Below, in pieces: positions 54,692 to 62,996 of a stretch of 64,000 bases of DNA. Numbering within the stretch: the stretch's first letter is position 1; the number at the start of each line of letters is the position of its first letter. Location of the stretch: NCBI GenBank assembly GCA_026390575.1, contig JAPLFR010000009.1, positions 124,001 to 188,000 of the forward strand. The letters run 5' to 3'. Position numbers and translations under genes: made by a program. The notes under the pieces are model-generated. The model had not been told where the DNA came from. It worked only from the letters and a program-made list of their open reading frames with translations, and did no database searches. The stretch is from Ignavibacteriales bacterium (lineage in GTDB: Bacteria > Bacteroidota > Ignavibacteria > UBA10030).

Positions 54692-55516
54692 ATGAAACTT
54701 AATGATAAGTGCGCAATTGTCACCGGTGGAGCAATGGGTATCGGACTGGCCACAAGCAAACGACTTCTGAGAGAAGGCGTTGTCGTTACTATCTGGGATT
54801 TAAACCAGGACGCTCTCGGCCAAGTAAAAAAAGAACTTTCAACATTAGGAAAAGTGTTCCTTCACCAAGGTGATGTGACGAAGAAGGGTCAGGTGTATAA
54901 ACTTGCCAAGACGGCAAAAAAAGAAATGGGGAAAGTTGATATCCTTATCAACAACGCAGGATATGTTTCCGGAGGAGAATTTCTCGAAAGGCCAGATGCA
55001 GATTGGGAAAGGACTATCGATGTGAATTTGACGGCATTACTTTATACAACAAGAGCGTTTCTCCCGGAAATGTACGATCGCAATAGCGGACATATCGTCA
55101 ACATCTCTTCTGCTGCGGGAACTATTGGTGTTGCAGGGCTTGCAGTGTACGCTGCGACAAAATGGGCAGTGTGGGGATTAACAGAATCACTTCGCATGGA
55201 AGCTCTAAAGAATGGAAAATCTGGAGTAAAATTTTCGACTATTCATCCGGGATATATTGCAACGGGAATGTTCGAAGGGGCGAAATTAGGCATTCCGGGT
55301 CGATGGATCGTACCATTGGTCAAGAATCATGATGTCATTGCAAAAGCTATTGTAACGGATGCACTCAAGAAGGGAAAATATTCTCCCAAACGTCCAAGCA
55401 CAGTCAATCTCAATCTTCGATTCCGAGCGTTGATGCCGGATCGGTGGTTCCAGCGTTTCCTTATCATCATGGGAGTCGCGGGGAGTATGAAAACATGGCA
55501 CGGTCGAAAACAATGA
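54692..55516 (+). CDS. Short-chain dehydrogenase/reductase
   Basis: 274 residues from ATG 54692 (MKLNDKCAIVTGGAMGIGLA) with GGAG upstream. Classical SDR: TGGAMGIG cofactor loop (about 11-18), NNAGYVSGG (about 86-94), Ser in NISSAAGTIG (about 138-147) and YAATK (about 155-159). NAD(P)-dependent oxidoreductase; the Asp in IWDLNQD near the end of beta2 favours NAD. The C-terminal extension (about 235-274, basic, RPSTVNLNLRFRALMPDRW) could associate with membrane. Substrate unknown; its partner may be the aldehyde dehydrogenase at 55677. Confidence 0.93.
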   Translation: MKLNDKCAIVTGGAMGIGLATSKRLLREGVVVTIWDLNQDALGQVKKELSTLGKVFLHQGDVTKKGQVYKLAKTAKKEMGKVDILINNAGYVSGGEFLERPDADWERTIDVNLTALLYTTRAFLPEMYDRNSGHIVNISSAAGTIGVAGLAVYAATKWAVWGLTESLRMEALKNGKSGVKFSTIHPGYIATGMFEGAKLGIPGRWIVPLVKNHDVIAKAIVTDALKKGKYSPKRPSTVNLNLRFRALMPDRWFQRFLIIMGVAGSMKTWHGRKQ

Positions 55517-55522
55517 AGAATG

Positions 55523-55668
55523 ACAAATGAAGAGTGATCAATGATTTTAAAACGACAATGCCTAATTATTAAAATGAATACGAATCACTCAATCACAAAG
55601 CACAAAATCGAATATCTCGTATCTCAAGTCTAATATTTTAATTCTAAATTCTTAAATCTCTAAACTGG
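55523..55668. repeat. Longest period-7 tract in the window
   Basis: GAAGAAT, GACAAAT, GAAGAGT, GATCAAT at the left. From 55584 twelve consecutive heptads keep register: AATCACT, CAATCAC, AAAGCAC, AAAATCG, AATATCT, CGTATCT, CAAGTCT, AATATTT, TAATTCT, AAATTCT, TAAATCT, CTAAACT. It fills nearly the whole gap between SDR and aldehyde dehydrogenase genes. Confidence 0.85.
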
Positions 55669-55676
55669 ACCTCGCC

Positions 55677-57245
55677 ATGCCACGAAAAAAGATAACAACC
55701 TCAATCAATCCCGCAACGGGAGAGATCATCGGTAAAACATCAGAGAATACCATAGAAGAATTGGAGCAGGCTGTTGCTCGTGCAAAAATTGCCCAGCTTC
55801 AATGGGCCAAGCTCAGTTTTCAAGAGCGTGCGCAATATCTCTTTGCGATTCGCGATTTTATTGTGGAGAATGCTGATAGAATTTCTAACGTCATTTCGAA
55901 GAACTCTGGCAAAACAAAAATGGATGCGCTCAGCTCGGAAGTGCTTTCTGCTTCGATGGCAATTACGTATTACGCAAAAAATGCAAAAAAAGTACTGAAG
56001 CGGAAGAGATTAAGCGGTGGAAGCATATTGACGATTAACAAACGATCCTATGTAGACCGGGTTCCAATGGGTGTCATTGGCATCATCAGTCCGTGGAATT
56101 ACCCATTTTCAATCCCATTTCATGAAATAGCTATGGCACTCATTGCAGGAAATGGCGTTGTGCTCAAAGTTGCATCGCATTCACTCGAAGTCGGCAAAAT
56201 CATTCATGAATGTATTCAAGCTGGAGGATTGCCAAAGGATATCTTTCATCTTATCAATCTACCGGGGAAAATTGCAGGCGATGCATTCCTGAATTCCGGA
56301 ATCAATAAGTTATTCTTTACCGGCTCTGTATCGGTCGGTAAGTATTTGATGGAAAAGGCAGCGAAGCATCTTGTTCCTCTTTCATTGGAATTGGGTGGGA
56401 ATGATGCTATGATCGTCTGTAATGATGCAAATGTTCATCGTGCAGCAGGTGGAGCAATATGGGCGGGGCTTTCAAATGCAGGTCAAATCTGTGCTGGTGT
56501 CGAACGAATCTACGTGGAATCGGAAGTGTATGACGGATTCCTATCGATTTTAAAAGCGAAGGTGAGCGAATTAAAACAAGGAGTCGATATTGATTCGGAT
56601 GTCGATATTGGCTCTATGTCCACAAAACAGCAGTGGAAAAAAGTACACGACCTTTATAAAGATGCAATCAAGAAAGGAGCAAAAGCGTATCCTGAAATTC
56701 AGAAGATCGAAAAGAAAGAAAAGGGATTATTTTTTCCGCCCGTGATTTTAGAAAATATTAGCGATGATATGATGGTAGTGAATGAAGAGATATTCGGTCC
56801 GATACTTACTGTACAAAAAGTTGAAAGCATAGAGGAAGCAATTACTCATGCCAATGCTTCAACGTTGGGGTTAACTGCATCAGTCTGGACGAAAAATAGA
56901 CGCAAAGGACATGAAATTGCATCGCAACTCGAAGTCGGATCAGTGATGATTAATGATCATTTGATGAGTCATGGACTAGCAGAGACTCCTTGGGGCGGCT
57001 GGAAAGAATCTGGTATTGGTCGTACTCATGGCTATATCGGCTTAGAAGAAATGACGCAGCCACGTTGTGTCGTGGATGATATTCTTCCCGGTGTGCAAAA
57101 GAATATGTGGTGGCACCCCCATAATAAAAAAGTTTATGAAGGAATGAGGGGTGCATTGGAGTTTTTGTATTCCAAAAACCTTGGAAAAAGAATTACTGGT
57201 GGCCTCAGATTGGTTAAAGTATTCATCCGAACATTCCAAAAATAA
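55677..57245 (+). CDS. NAD(P)-dependent aldehyde dehydrogenase
   Basis: 522 residues, non-acylating ALDH superfamily. IISPWNYPFSIPFHEIAMAL (about 138-157), FFTGSVSVGKYLMEKAA (about 217-233), catalytic Glu in LSLELGGNDAMIV (about 238-250) and catalytic Cys in SNAGQICAGVERIYV (about 268-282) are all present; EEIFGPILTV (about 367) and the C-terminal TPWGGWKESGIGRTHG (about 436-451) confirm. Oxidises an aldehyde to the acid; substrate unassigned. Same strand as the SDR upstream, giving a possible alcohol-aldehyde-acid pair. Confidence 0.94.
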   Translation: MPRKKITTSINPATGEIIGKTSENTIEELEQAVARAKIAQLQWAKLSFQERAQYLFAIRDFIVENADRISNVISKNSGKTKMDALSSEVLSASMAITYYAKNAKKVLKRKRLSGGSILTINKRSYVDRVPMGVIGIISPWNYPFSIPFHEIAMALIAGNGVVLKVASHSLEVGKIIHECIQAGGLPKDIFHLINLPGKIAGDAFLNSGINKLFFTGSVSVGKYLMEKAAKHLVPLSLELGGNDAMIVCNDANVHRAAGGAIWAGLSNAGQICAGVERIYVESEVYDGFLSILKAKVSELKQGVDIDSDVDIGSMSTKQQWKKVHDLYKDAIKKGAKAYPEIQKIEKKEKGLFFPPVILENISDDMMVVNEEIFGPILTVQKVESIEEAITHANASTLGLTASVWTKNRRKGHEIASQLEVGSVMINDHLMSHGLAETPWGGWKESGIGRTHGYIGLEEMTQPRCVVDDILPGVQKNMWWHPHNKKVYEGMRGALEFLYSKNLGKRITGGLRLVKVFIRTFQK

Positions 57246-57277
57246 AAAAAGCGGAGACAGCATGGCTGCCCCCGCTT
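57244..57277 (-). terminator. Terminator of the minus-strand beta-barrel gene
   Basis: On the minus strand AAGCGGGGGCAGC, a short loop, GCTGTCTCCGCTT and then seven T. The T-run faces the end of the aldehyde dehydrogenase gene, so this is convergent termination. Confidence 0.8.
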
Positions 57278-57299
57278 GTATAAACCTCGGAGAAATATT

Positions 57300-57971
57300 T
57301 TAGAATCTTATACCGGCGGTCAACAAGAATCCGCGATTATAAACCTTCAAATCCCCTTCGTTTATCAACGTTGTTGGGTCATCTTTCCCCAGTTTCGTTT
57401 GACCGATCACATATCGGGCATTCACATCTAACATGAGAAATTCGACACCGACACCGATAATAATAGAGAAATCGCTTTTTGTATATTGGTCTTTAATGTC
57501 AGTCTCAATAGTCCTCGATGTCTCTCCAGGAAAATTCGTAGTCATCTCTTCTTTTTCTTTTGCTGAAAGCAAGACACTATATGCTACACCCCCTTCGATA
57601 TATGGACTTAATAATGGTATAGGTAAATTATATTTTGCGAGAATGGGAATATCTATATAGTTAAAAGCAAATGTAACTTTTTGGTTCATATAGTAATTGC
57701 CCATGGTACCGCTTATTTCGTAGATAGCTCCTTTTTGAATGTACAATACTTCCGGCTGGATAGAAAGACCCATTATTAATCCAAGCTTATATGAAATTCC
57801 ACCCACGAGACCTAAACTTGTTTTGGGATCGATTTTACCGTCAGGAGTGCTAATCGATTTATCATCTCCGCCAACTGTTCCGAGATTAATACCTCCTTTA
57901 ATGCCAAATTGAGAAAATGCTACAGAGACAGCAAGAAGCATCACAAGAGAAACTAATAGAATATTTTTCAT
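57300..57971 (-). CDS. Outer-membrane beta-barrel protein (OMP_b-brl type)
   Basis: 223 residues from ATG 57971 with AAAGGAATG upstream; the longer frame is unsupported. Signal peptide MKNILLVSLVMLLAVSVAFS, then alternating amphipathic strands: FGIKGGINLGTVGG, SLGLVGGISYKL, SIQPEVLYIQKGA, IDIPILAKYNLP, SPYIEGGVAYSVLL, IGVGVEFLMLDVNARY. The chain ends in Phe (AGIRF), as expected for BAM-assembled barrels. This is the PF13568-like family common in Bacteroidota; no pore or ligand function known. Confidence 0.88.
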   Translation of the reverse strand: MKNILLVSLVMLLAVSVAFSQFGIKGGINLGTVGGDDKSISTPDGKIDPKTSLGLVGGISYKLGLIMGLSIQPEVLYIQKGAIYEISGTMGNYYMNQKVTFAFNYIDIPILAKYNLPIPLLSPYIEGGVAYSVLLSAKEKEEMTTNFPGETSRTIETDIKDQYTKSDFSIIIGVGVEFLMLDVNARYVIGQTKLGKDDPTTLINEGDLKVYNRGFLLTAGIRF

Positions 57972-58256
57972 GAGAGCATTCCTTTCTATTGGTATTTGTA
58001 CTTTGGTGAATTTTACAACTTTATCAGAATAATGCAATAGTATAGGTAAAACGAGAGTGAAGATCAAGAGTGTGAAGGTCAAGAAATTTTCAGAAAGAAA
58101 TAGAATATCTGAAAAATCCTGGAATTGATGTAAAAAGAGATCAATACATTTCGATATTGATAGCGGTCACATTTTCAAAAACGTCGATCAAAAATGGTCA
58201 TTGATGTTTTCTAATGAGAGAAGTTCAGTGTTTTTTTGTGGAGGGATACAAAAATT

Positions 58257-58290
58257 AAAGTCGATCCCGACTGGCATCGGGACCGGCTTT
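58257..58290 (-). terminator. Terminator of the DUF6249 gene
   Basis: Minus strand: AAAGCCGGTCCCGA, loop, TCGGGATCGACTTT with two imperfect pairs, then AATTTTTG. The core TCCCGA...TCGGGA resembles the hairpins inserted in the RNase P RNA. Confidence 0.75.
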
Positions 58291-58304
58291 CATGTTTTTA
58301 TCTC

Positions 58305-58673
58305 TTACTCTCCATCCTCTTTCTTTTCTTTTAATTTCTTTGCTGCAATAAAATAAAAAATGATTAATGCAAGCCCTCCCGTAATGAGGATGCTTCCAAA
58401 AACAGCAGAGTCTTCATGAAATCCAAAGTAGTATTCAAGCTGCTGACCGACGAGTAATCCGATGCCGGCAAAAACAAAGAGGAGTCCCCATTTAAGGTTG
58501 TTGAGTACATTTCCTTGAAAAAGCCGGAAGGGAGTGGTTGATTTGAAATTAGCAGGACTTATTCCTTTTTCGATCATTGCCATTCGTTCTTTATGACGGC
58601 CTTCAAAAAAAGTCCATAGAACCGCCGCTGTTCCTCCGAAAAGGACTATAGGGACTATAATTTCACCTTCCAT
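58305..58673 (-). CDS. DUF6249-like membrane protein
   Basis: 122 residues with three hydrophobic segments (about 5-22, 61-78, 89-108) and a conserved cytosolic loop FEGRHKERMAMIEKGISP (about 23-40). The RHKERMAMIEKG stretch is typical of small Bacteroidota proteins annotated DUF6249, often encoded next to an ECF sigma factor, as here. It is divergent from the sigma gene with a ~140-bp shared upstream region. Function unknown; may modulate the sigma pathway. Confidence 0.8.
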   Translation of the reverse strand: MEGEIIVPIVLFGGTAAVLWTFFEGRHKERMAMIEKGISPANFKSTTPFRLFQGNVLNNLKWGLLFVFAGIGLLVGQQLEYYFGFHEDSAVFGSILITGGLALIIFYFIAAKKLKEKKEDGE

Positions 58674-58811
58674 TGTTTTATCCTTTTATTATGATTGATG
58701 TTGATTAGCTGCTTTAGTATCTTTGACTTGAAATTTGGAGAAAAGGTTGCAGGTATTTTTCTGAAACCTATAATGAATAATTCGTGTCTAAGAACGTATG
58801 ACTGCTGGTAG

Positions 58812-59402
58812 ATGTACATGAGCGATTTGGACAGAGAGATCATTCAGCAAGTGCTTAATGGCGATGTAAAAGCATTTGGAATTCTTGTGGACAGGCACAA
58901 AGCTAAAGCCATGACATTAGCAGTTCGAATAATGAAGAATCATGAAGACGCCGAAGAAGCATTGCAGGACTCTTTTGTACGCGTGTATCATGCATTACCT
59001 TCATTTGAATGGAAATCGAGTTTCTCTACATGGTTTTATCGGATTGTTTATAATACATGTGCGACTGCAGTTGGGAAAAAAAATAAAATACATCATCTTT
59101 CTATTGATATGGAAGATGAAGATGGATTGCGGATGGAGATTGAATCGGATGAGCTACAACCTGATATAAGGATAGAGTCAAACGAATTTTCTCAAATTGT
59201 AAATGAAGAAGTGGAAAAATTACCTGTTGTCTACGGAAGCACATTTACCTTATTTGCGATTCAAGATATGAGTTACGAAGAAATCGTTCAAGTCACCGGG
59301 TTACCGCTTGGTACGGTAAAAGCAAGGCTTTTTCGAGCGCGGGCAATGCTACGAGAAGCAGTTGTGAAGCGGATGGATCACGTTCATGTGATAAAGGAAT
59401 AA
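58812..59402 (+). CDS. ECF-type RNA polymerase sigma factor
   Basis: 196 residues (ATG at 58812; the ATG at 58818 is equally possible). Sigma region 2: FGILVDRHKAKAMTLAVRIM then DAEEALQDSFVRVYHALPSF and STWFYRIVYNTC (about 21-80). A linker follows, then region 4: PVVYGSTFTLFAIQDMSYEEIVQVTGLPLGTVKARLFRAR (quoted in parts, about 136-176) with its helix-turn-helix. No region 1.1 or 3. Directs transcription of an envelope or stress regulon. Fourteen bp upstream of its anti-sigma gene. Confidence 0.93.
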   Translation: MYMSDLDREIIQQVLNGDVKAFGILVDRHKAKAMTLAVRIMKNHEDAEEALQDSFVRVYHALPSFEWKSSFSTWFYRIVYNTCATAVGKKNKIHHLSIDMEDEDGLRMEIESDELQPDIRIESNEFSQIVNEEVEKLPVVYGSTFTLFAIQDMSYEEIVQVTGLPLGTVKARLFRARAMLREAVVKRMDHVHVIKE

Positions 59403-59417
59403 GAAGGATAGTAAGCA

Positions 59418-59972
59418 ATGGAACACCTCTCATTTGACATCATCTGTAGAATTGCAGATGGGGATATAGTACAAAATGAAATTGCGTTATACTTGAATCA
59501 TTTGAAATCGTGCCGATTATGCCAACAAGAAGTTGATTTGCAGCGGTCAATTTTAAAAGTATCGAGGCAATCACAACTGGTCAGGCCTTCAACAGATTTT
59601 TCAAAGAACGTTCTCGCAGCAATTCGCCCATCTCAGAAGAAGAAATGGTACGAATGGATTCTTCATAATATGGGTAATATTTTTGCTATGACAACTGTTC
59701 TTGCTTTTTTAGGATATGTATTTTCAGTGACAGGAACTAGTACTATTCAAAATGATAAACCAACAAAAATTGAACCAATTTTAGAATTTTTTAAGATTAT
59801 TCAGAATGGCAGTCATCAACTTGGCAGCTACCTCACACCAAAAATCACAAGTCATAGCATGGATGCTTCTCAAGGCCATACTATCTTCTTTGCTTTCCTT
59901 GCAATCATTTTGCTCATATTTTTAGATAAAATTGCAGGATTCTTCTTCCAACGGTCAAAGGTTCGATCTTAA
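59418..59972 (+). CDS. Anti-sigma factor with zinc-binding N-terminal domain
   Basis: 184 residues. N-terminal ZAS-type motif LNHLKSCRLCQQEVDL (about 27-42) has the HxxxCxxC pattern that clamps ECF sigma factors. A hydrophobic helix at about 86-106 and a second near 155-175 anchor it in the membrane, with a ~45-residue periplasmic loop between. Coupled to the sigma gene upstream; release of sigma would need regulated proteolysis or conformational change. Nothing here shows the signal. Confidence 0.85.
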   Translation: MEHLSFDIICRIADGDIVQNEIALYLNHLKSCRLCQQEVDLQRSILKVSRQSQLVRPSTDFSKNVLAAIRPSQKKKWYEWILHNMGNIFAMTTVLAFLGYVFSVTGTSTIQNDKPTKIEPILEFFKIIQNGSHQLGSYLTPKITSHSMDASQGHTIFFAFLAIILLIFLDKIAGFFFQRSKVRS

Positions 59973-59987
59973 AATTTTAAGATTTTC

Positions 59988-60016
59988 TTGACTTTAATGA
60001 CTCCTTATTGTATATT
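59988..60016 (+). promoter_or_regulatory. Sigma70-like promoter of groES-groEL
   Basis: TTGACT (59988-59993) and TATATT (60011-60016) with a 17-bp spacer. It overlaps the CIRCE operator, so repressor binding would block transcription initiation. Confidence 0.75.
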
Positions 60017-60041
60017 AGCACTCACAGTGTAGGAGTGCCAA
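60015..60041. promoter_or_regulatory. CIRCE operator (HrcA-binding site)
   Basis: TTAGCACTC (60015-60023), a 9-bp spacer, GAGTGCCAA (60033-60041): one mismatch from the consensus TTAGCACTC-N9-GAGTGCTAA. HrcA would repress groESL in the absence of heat stress. hrcA is not in the window. Confidence 0.95.
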
Positions 60042-60097
60042 ACGGTTTCCTACAAGAATCTGTCAAATTCATTCAAAATCAAAAGGAGGGAGTATCT

Positions 60098-60388
60098 ATG
60101 ATGCTCAAACCATTAGCGGATCGCGTTGTTGTGAAGCCGTCCAAAGCTGAAGAAATGACAAAGGGCGGTATTATCGTTCCAGATACGGCAAAAGAAAAAC
60201 CCGTTTGGGGCGAAGTGATTGCTGTTGGCCCCGGTAGAATTTCCGATGAAGGAAAACCTATCGCTATGGAAGTTAAGGTCGGCAATAAGGTTCTCTACGG
60301 AAAGTATTCCGGAACCGAAGTCACAATTGAAGGTGAAGAACTTTTGCTTATGCGCGAAAGTGATATCTTTGCCATTATGCCAAAGTAA
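60098..60388 (+). CDS. groES: Co-chaperonin GroES
   Basis: 96 residues from ATG 60098 (a second ATG follows at 60101) behind AAAGGAGGG. Heptameric lid of Gro[25 protein letters not shown]-type start (about 2-20), mobile loop [19 protein letters not shown] (about 21-39), [21 protein letters not shown] and [19 protein letters not shown] are canonical. First gene of the CIRCE-controlled operon, 19 bp before groEL. Confidence 0.98.
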   Translation: MMLKPLADRVVVKPSKAEEMTKGGIIVPDTAKEKPVWGEVIAVGPGRISDEGKPIAMEVKVGNKVLYGKYSGTEVTIEGEELLLMRESDIFAIMPK

Positions 60389-60407
60389 GTAAAAGGAGAA
60401 AAAGAAT

Positions 60408-62057
60408 ATGGCATCGAAATTAATTAATTACGATACAGAAGCGCGCGCCGCGCTAAAGAAGGGTGTTGATCAACTCGCAAATGCAGTGAAGGTGACACTT
60501 GGACCTAAAGGGCGCAACGTTGTTATCGATAAAAAATTCGGCGCACCAACCATTACAAAAGATGGTGTCACAGTAGCAAAAGAAATTGAACTTTCTGATC
60601 CTATCGAAAACATGGGCGCACAGATGGTTCGTGAAGTTGCCTCGAAGACATCTGATGTTGCTGGTGACGGAACCACGACCGCAACGATTCTTGCACAGGC
60701 AATTGTGCGCGAAGGATTGAAGAATGTGACTGCCGGCGCAAATCCGATGGATTTGAAACGTGGAATCGATCTCGCAGTGAAGAAGGTTGTCGAAGGTCTC
60801 AAAGAAATCAGCAAAACTGTTGGTGATGATAAAGAGAAGATTGCACAAGTGGGTTCCATCTCTGCAAATAACGATCGTGCCATTGGTGATTTGATTGCCG
60901 ATGCCATGGAGAAAGTTGGCAAGGATGGCGTCATCACAGTGGAAGAAGCAAAAGGTACTGAGACAACATTGGAAGTTGTAGAAGGAATGCAGTTTGATCG
61001 CGGTTATCTGTCACCATATTTTGTGACTGATGCAGATAGAATGGAAACCGTTCTTGAAAATCCATACATCCTTATTCATGACAAAAAAATCAGTGCCATG
61101 AAGGATTTGCTGCCAATACTGGAAAAAATTGCTCAAGCCGGCAAGAGTTTGCTCATCATCTCGGAAGAGGTAGAGGGCGAAGCGCTTGCTACACTTGTCG
61201 TGAACAAACTGCGAGGCACACTTCGCATTTGCGCAGTGAAAGCTCCCGGTTTCGGTGATCGTCGCAAAGCGATGCTGGAAGATGTTGCAGTGCTCACAGG
61301 CGGTCAAGTCATCTCCGAAGAGAAGGGCTTTAAGCTTGAGAATGCAACGCTTGCATATCTCGGAACTGCCGATCGCGTCACTATCGATAAAGACAACACA
61401 ACGATTGTTCAAGGCGCCGGCAAGAAAGAAGATATCAAGAAACGCATCAACGAGATCAAACAGCAGATTGATAAGACCACATCCGATTACGACAAGGAAA
61501 AACTGCAAGAACGCCTTGCAAAACTTTCCGGCGGTGTTGCCTTACTGAAGATCGGTGCATCAACGGAAGTGGAAATGAAGGAAAAGAAGGCACGTGTCGA
61601 AGACGCGCTTCATGCCACACGTGCAGCGGTCGAGGAAGGTATCATCCCCGGCGGCGGCGTTGCATACCTTCGCTGTGTAAAGAAGCTTGATGAAGTGAAA
61701 ACGGACAATCTCGACCAAAAAACCGGTGTGAATATTATCCGCCGCGTGTTGGAAGAGCCGCTTCGTCAGATTGCCGCTAACGCCGGTTACGACGGTGCTG
61801 TCGTTGTGAACGAAGTAAAGAATGGCAAAGACGATTACGGTTTCAATGCACAAACAGAAAAATATGAGAACCTTGTAAAGTCAGGTGTTATCGACCCGAC
61901 GAAGGTTGCCCGTATTGCAATTGAAAACGCGTCCAGTGTTGCCGGCCTATTGTTGACAACAGAAGCAACCATCGTAGAGAAACCGGAGAAGAAGGATTCT
62001 ATGCCTTCGATGCCTCCTGGTGGAATGGGTGGTATGGGCGGCGGGGATATGTATTAA
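60408..62057 (+). CDS. groEL: Chaperonin GroEL (Hsp60)
   Basis: 549 residues, standard length. Equatorial-domain ATP site [17 protein letters not shown] (about 28-44) and [14 protein letters not shown] (about 84-97, catalytic Asp in GDGTT), apical domain [14 protein letters not shown] (about 200-213), and [25 protein letters not shown] (in part, about 400-420). The C-terminus carries the GGMGGMGGG tail ending DMY. Only one groEL is in the window. Followed by a period-7 stretch and a terminator. Confidence 0.99.
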   Translation: MASKLINYDTEARAALKKGVDQLANAVKVTLGPKGRNVVIDKKFGAPTITKDGVTVAKEIELSDPIENMGAQMVREVASKTSDVAGDGTTTATILAQAIVREGLKNVTAGANPMDLKRGIDLAVKKVVEGLKEISKTVGDDKEKIAQVGSISANNDRAIGDLIADAMEKVGKDGVITVEEAKGTETTLEVVEGMQFDRGYLSPYFVTDADRMETVLENPYILIHDKKISAMKDLLPILEKIAQAGKSLLIISEEVEGEALATLVVNKLRGTLRICAVKAPGFGDRRKAMLEDVAVLTGGQVISEEKGFKLENATLAYLGTADRVTIDKDNTTIVQGAGKKEDIKKRINEIKQQIDKTTSDYDKEKLQERLAKLSGGVALLKIGASTEVEMKEKKARVEDALHATRAAVEEGIIPGGGVAYLRCVKKLDEVKTDNLDQKTGVNIIRRVLEEPLRQIAANAGYDGAVVVNEVKNGKDDYGFNAQTEKYENLVKSGVIDPTKVARIAIENASSVAGLLLTTEATIVEKPEKKDSMPSMPPGGMGGMGGGDMY

Positions 62058-62059
62058 GC

Positions 62060-62174
62060 AAGTAAAAAGTATGAAGTCAAAAGTATAAAGTATAATTGAT
62101 TTCGACTTTTAACACGCAACATATCAGGGTAAATGAAATGCCCCTCGGTTGAAAAACTTGAGGGGCGTTTTTAT
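62060..62174 (+). terminator. Period-7 stretch and terminator after groEL
   Basis: AAAAAGT, ATGAAGT, CAAAAGT, ATAAAGT run in register at about 62064-62092. The terminator is GCCCCTC (62140-62146) with GAGGGGC (62160-62166) and GTTTTTATT after it. The next 155 bp (62175-62329) are AT-rich and hold nothing I recognise. Confidence 0.8.
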
Positions 62175-62329
62175 TCTTGACATTCCTCTTTAAAAACCTT
62201 AGCTTTTTCCCAGGGATACTACTAAAACCATCCCTCAATACTTCGTTTTAATGGATACTCCAGGTTGTAGCAGTTTTTCATGATTTCAACATTGACATTT
62301 TTGTTCTGTTGATTGAGTTGAACGTGCTG

Positions 62330-62360
62330 TACTAATTCATTACCACGTTTTACTAATTCA
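62330..62360. promoter_or_regulatory. Direct repeats upstream of the PUR-domain gene
   Basis: TACTAATTCA at 62330-62339 and again at 62351-62360, exactly 21 bp apart (two helical turns), ending ~32 bp before the start codon. This spacing suits a dimeric regulator on one DNA face. The GGGAGTAATATC RBS follows. Confidence 0.4.
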
Positions 62361-62392
62361 CAAATCAATACTATCAATAAGGGAGTAATATC

Positions 62393-62827
62393 ATGGACGC
62401 ACTATTCAGCAAAATGCTCAAAGCGGGCTCTACCACCTATTTCATGGATGTGAAAGAGGCGAAGAACAACAAGAAATATCTCAGCGTTACAGCAAGTCAG
62501 CCGGCGAAGGAAGGCGAGAAGAAATTTACCAGTCGCAGCGTCATCGTCTTCAGCAGCGTTGTAGATGAATTCATCGGCGCACTGAAGGAAGCGAATACTG
62601 TTGTCAACGGTGAAGGTGAGTTTACAAAGAGGATGAAGACGGGGAAGATTACATATTTCGTGGATGTGAAAGAAGCGAAAAACGCCTCTCGATATTTGTC
62701 CATCACTGAAAGCCAGCCCTCGAAAGAAGATCCAACGAAATTTTCAAGACGAAGTATTACTGTGTTCAATAATGCCGCGAATGATTTTGTGGGAGCAGTC
62801 GAAGAGGCAGTTGAACATCTCAAGTGA
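62393..62827 (+). CDS. PUR-domain (DUF3276-like) nucleic-acid-binding protein with two repeats
   Basis: 144 residues made of two homologous PUR repeats. Repeat I (about 10-70) has TTYFMDVKEAKNNKKYLSVT and KKFTSRSVIVFSSVVDEFIGAL (in part); repeat II (about 80-142) has ITYFVDVKEAKNASRYLSIT and TKFSRRSITVFNNAANDFVGAV (in part). PUR-alpha-type proteins bind purine-rich single-stranded nucleic acids. The single-repeat bacterial forms dimerise to build one PUR domain; this chain could form it intramolecularly. Its own terminator follows. Confidence 0.87.
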   Translation: MDALFSKMLKAGSTTYFMDVKEAKNNKKYLSVTASQPAKEGEKKFTSRSVIVFSSVVDEFIGALKEANTVVNGEGEFTKRMKTGKITYFVDVKEAKNASRYLSITESQPSKEDPTKFSRRSITVFNNAANDFVGAVEEAVEHLK

Positions 62828-62865
62828 TTCATACAAGAAGGAATCATAGGAGAGCACAATAAATG

Positions 62866-62898
62866 AATGCGCTGAGAGGGAGGCCCTCAGCGCATTTT
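62866..62898 (+). terminator. Terminator after the PUR-domain gene
   Basis: AATGCGCTGAG (62866-62876) pairs perfectly with CTCAGCGCATT (62886-62896), followed by TTAT. It may serve both strands. Confidence 0.85.
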
Positions 62899-62996
62899 AT
62901 TGTAAGTCTATCAATGTATCTTGTTCAAGCTGATACAGTATGGGAAATGACGGACCTCAAAGAGTGATAGTCAACAAAATTGTGAATAAGAGGTAC

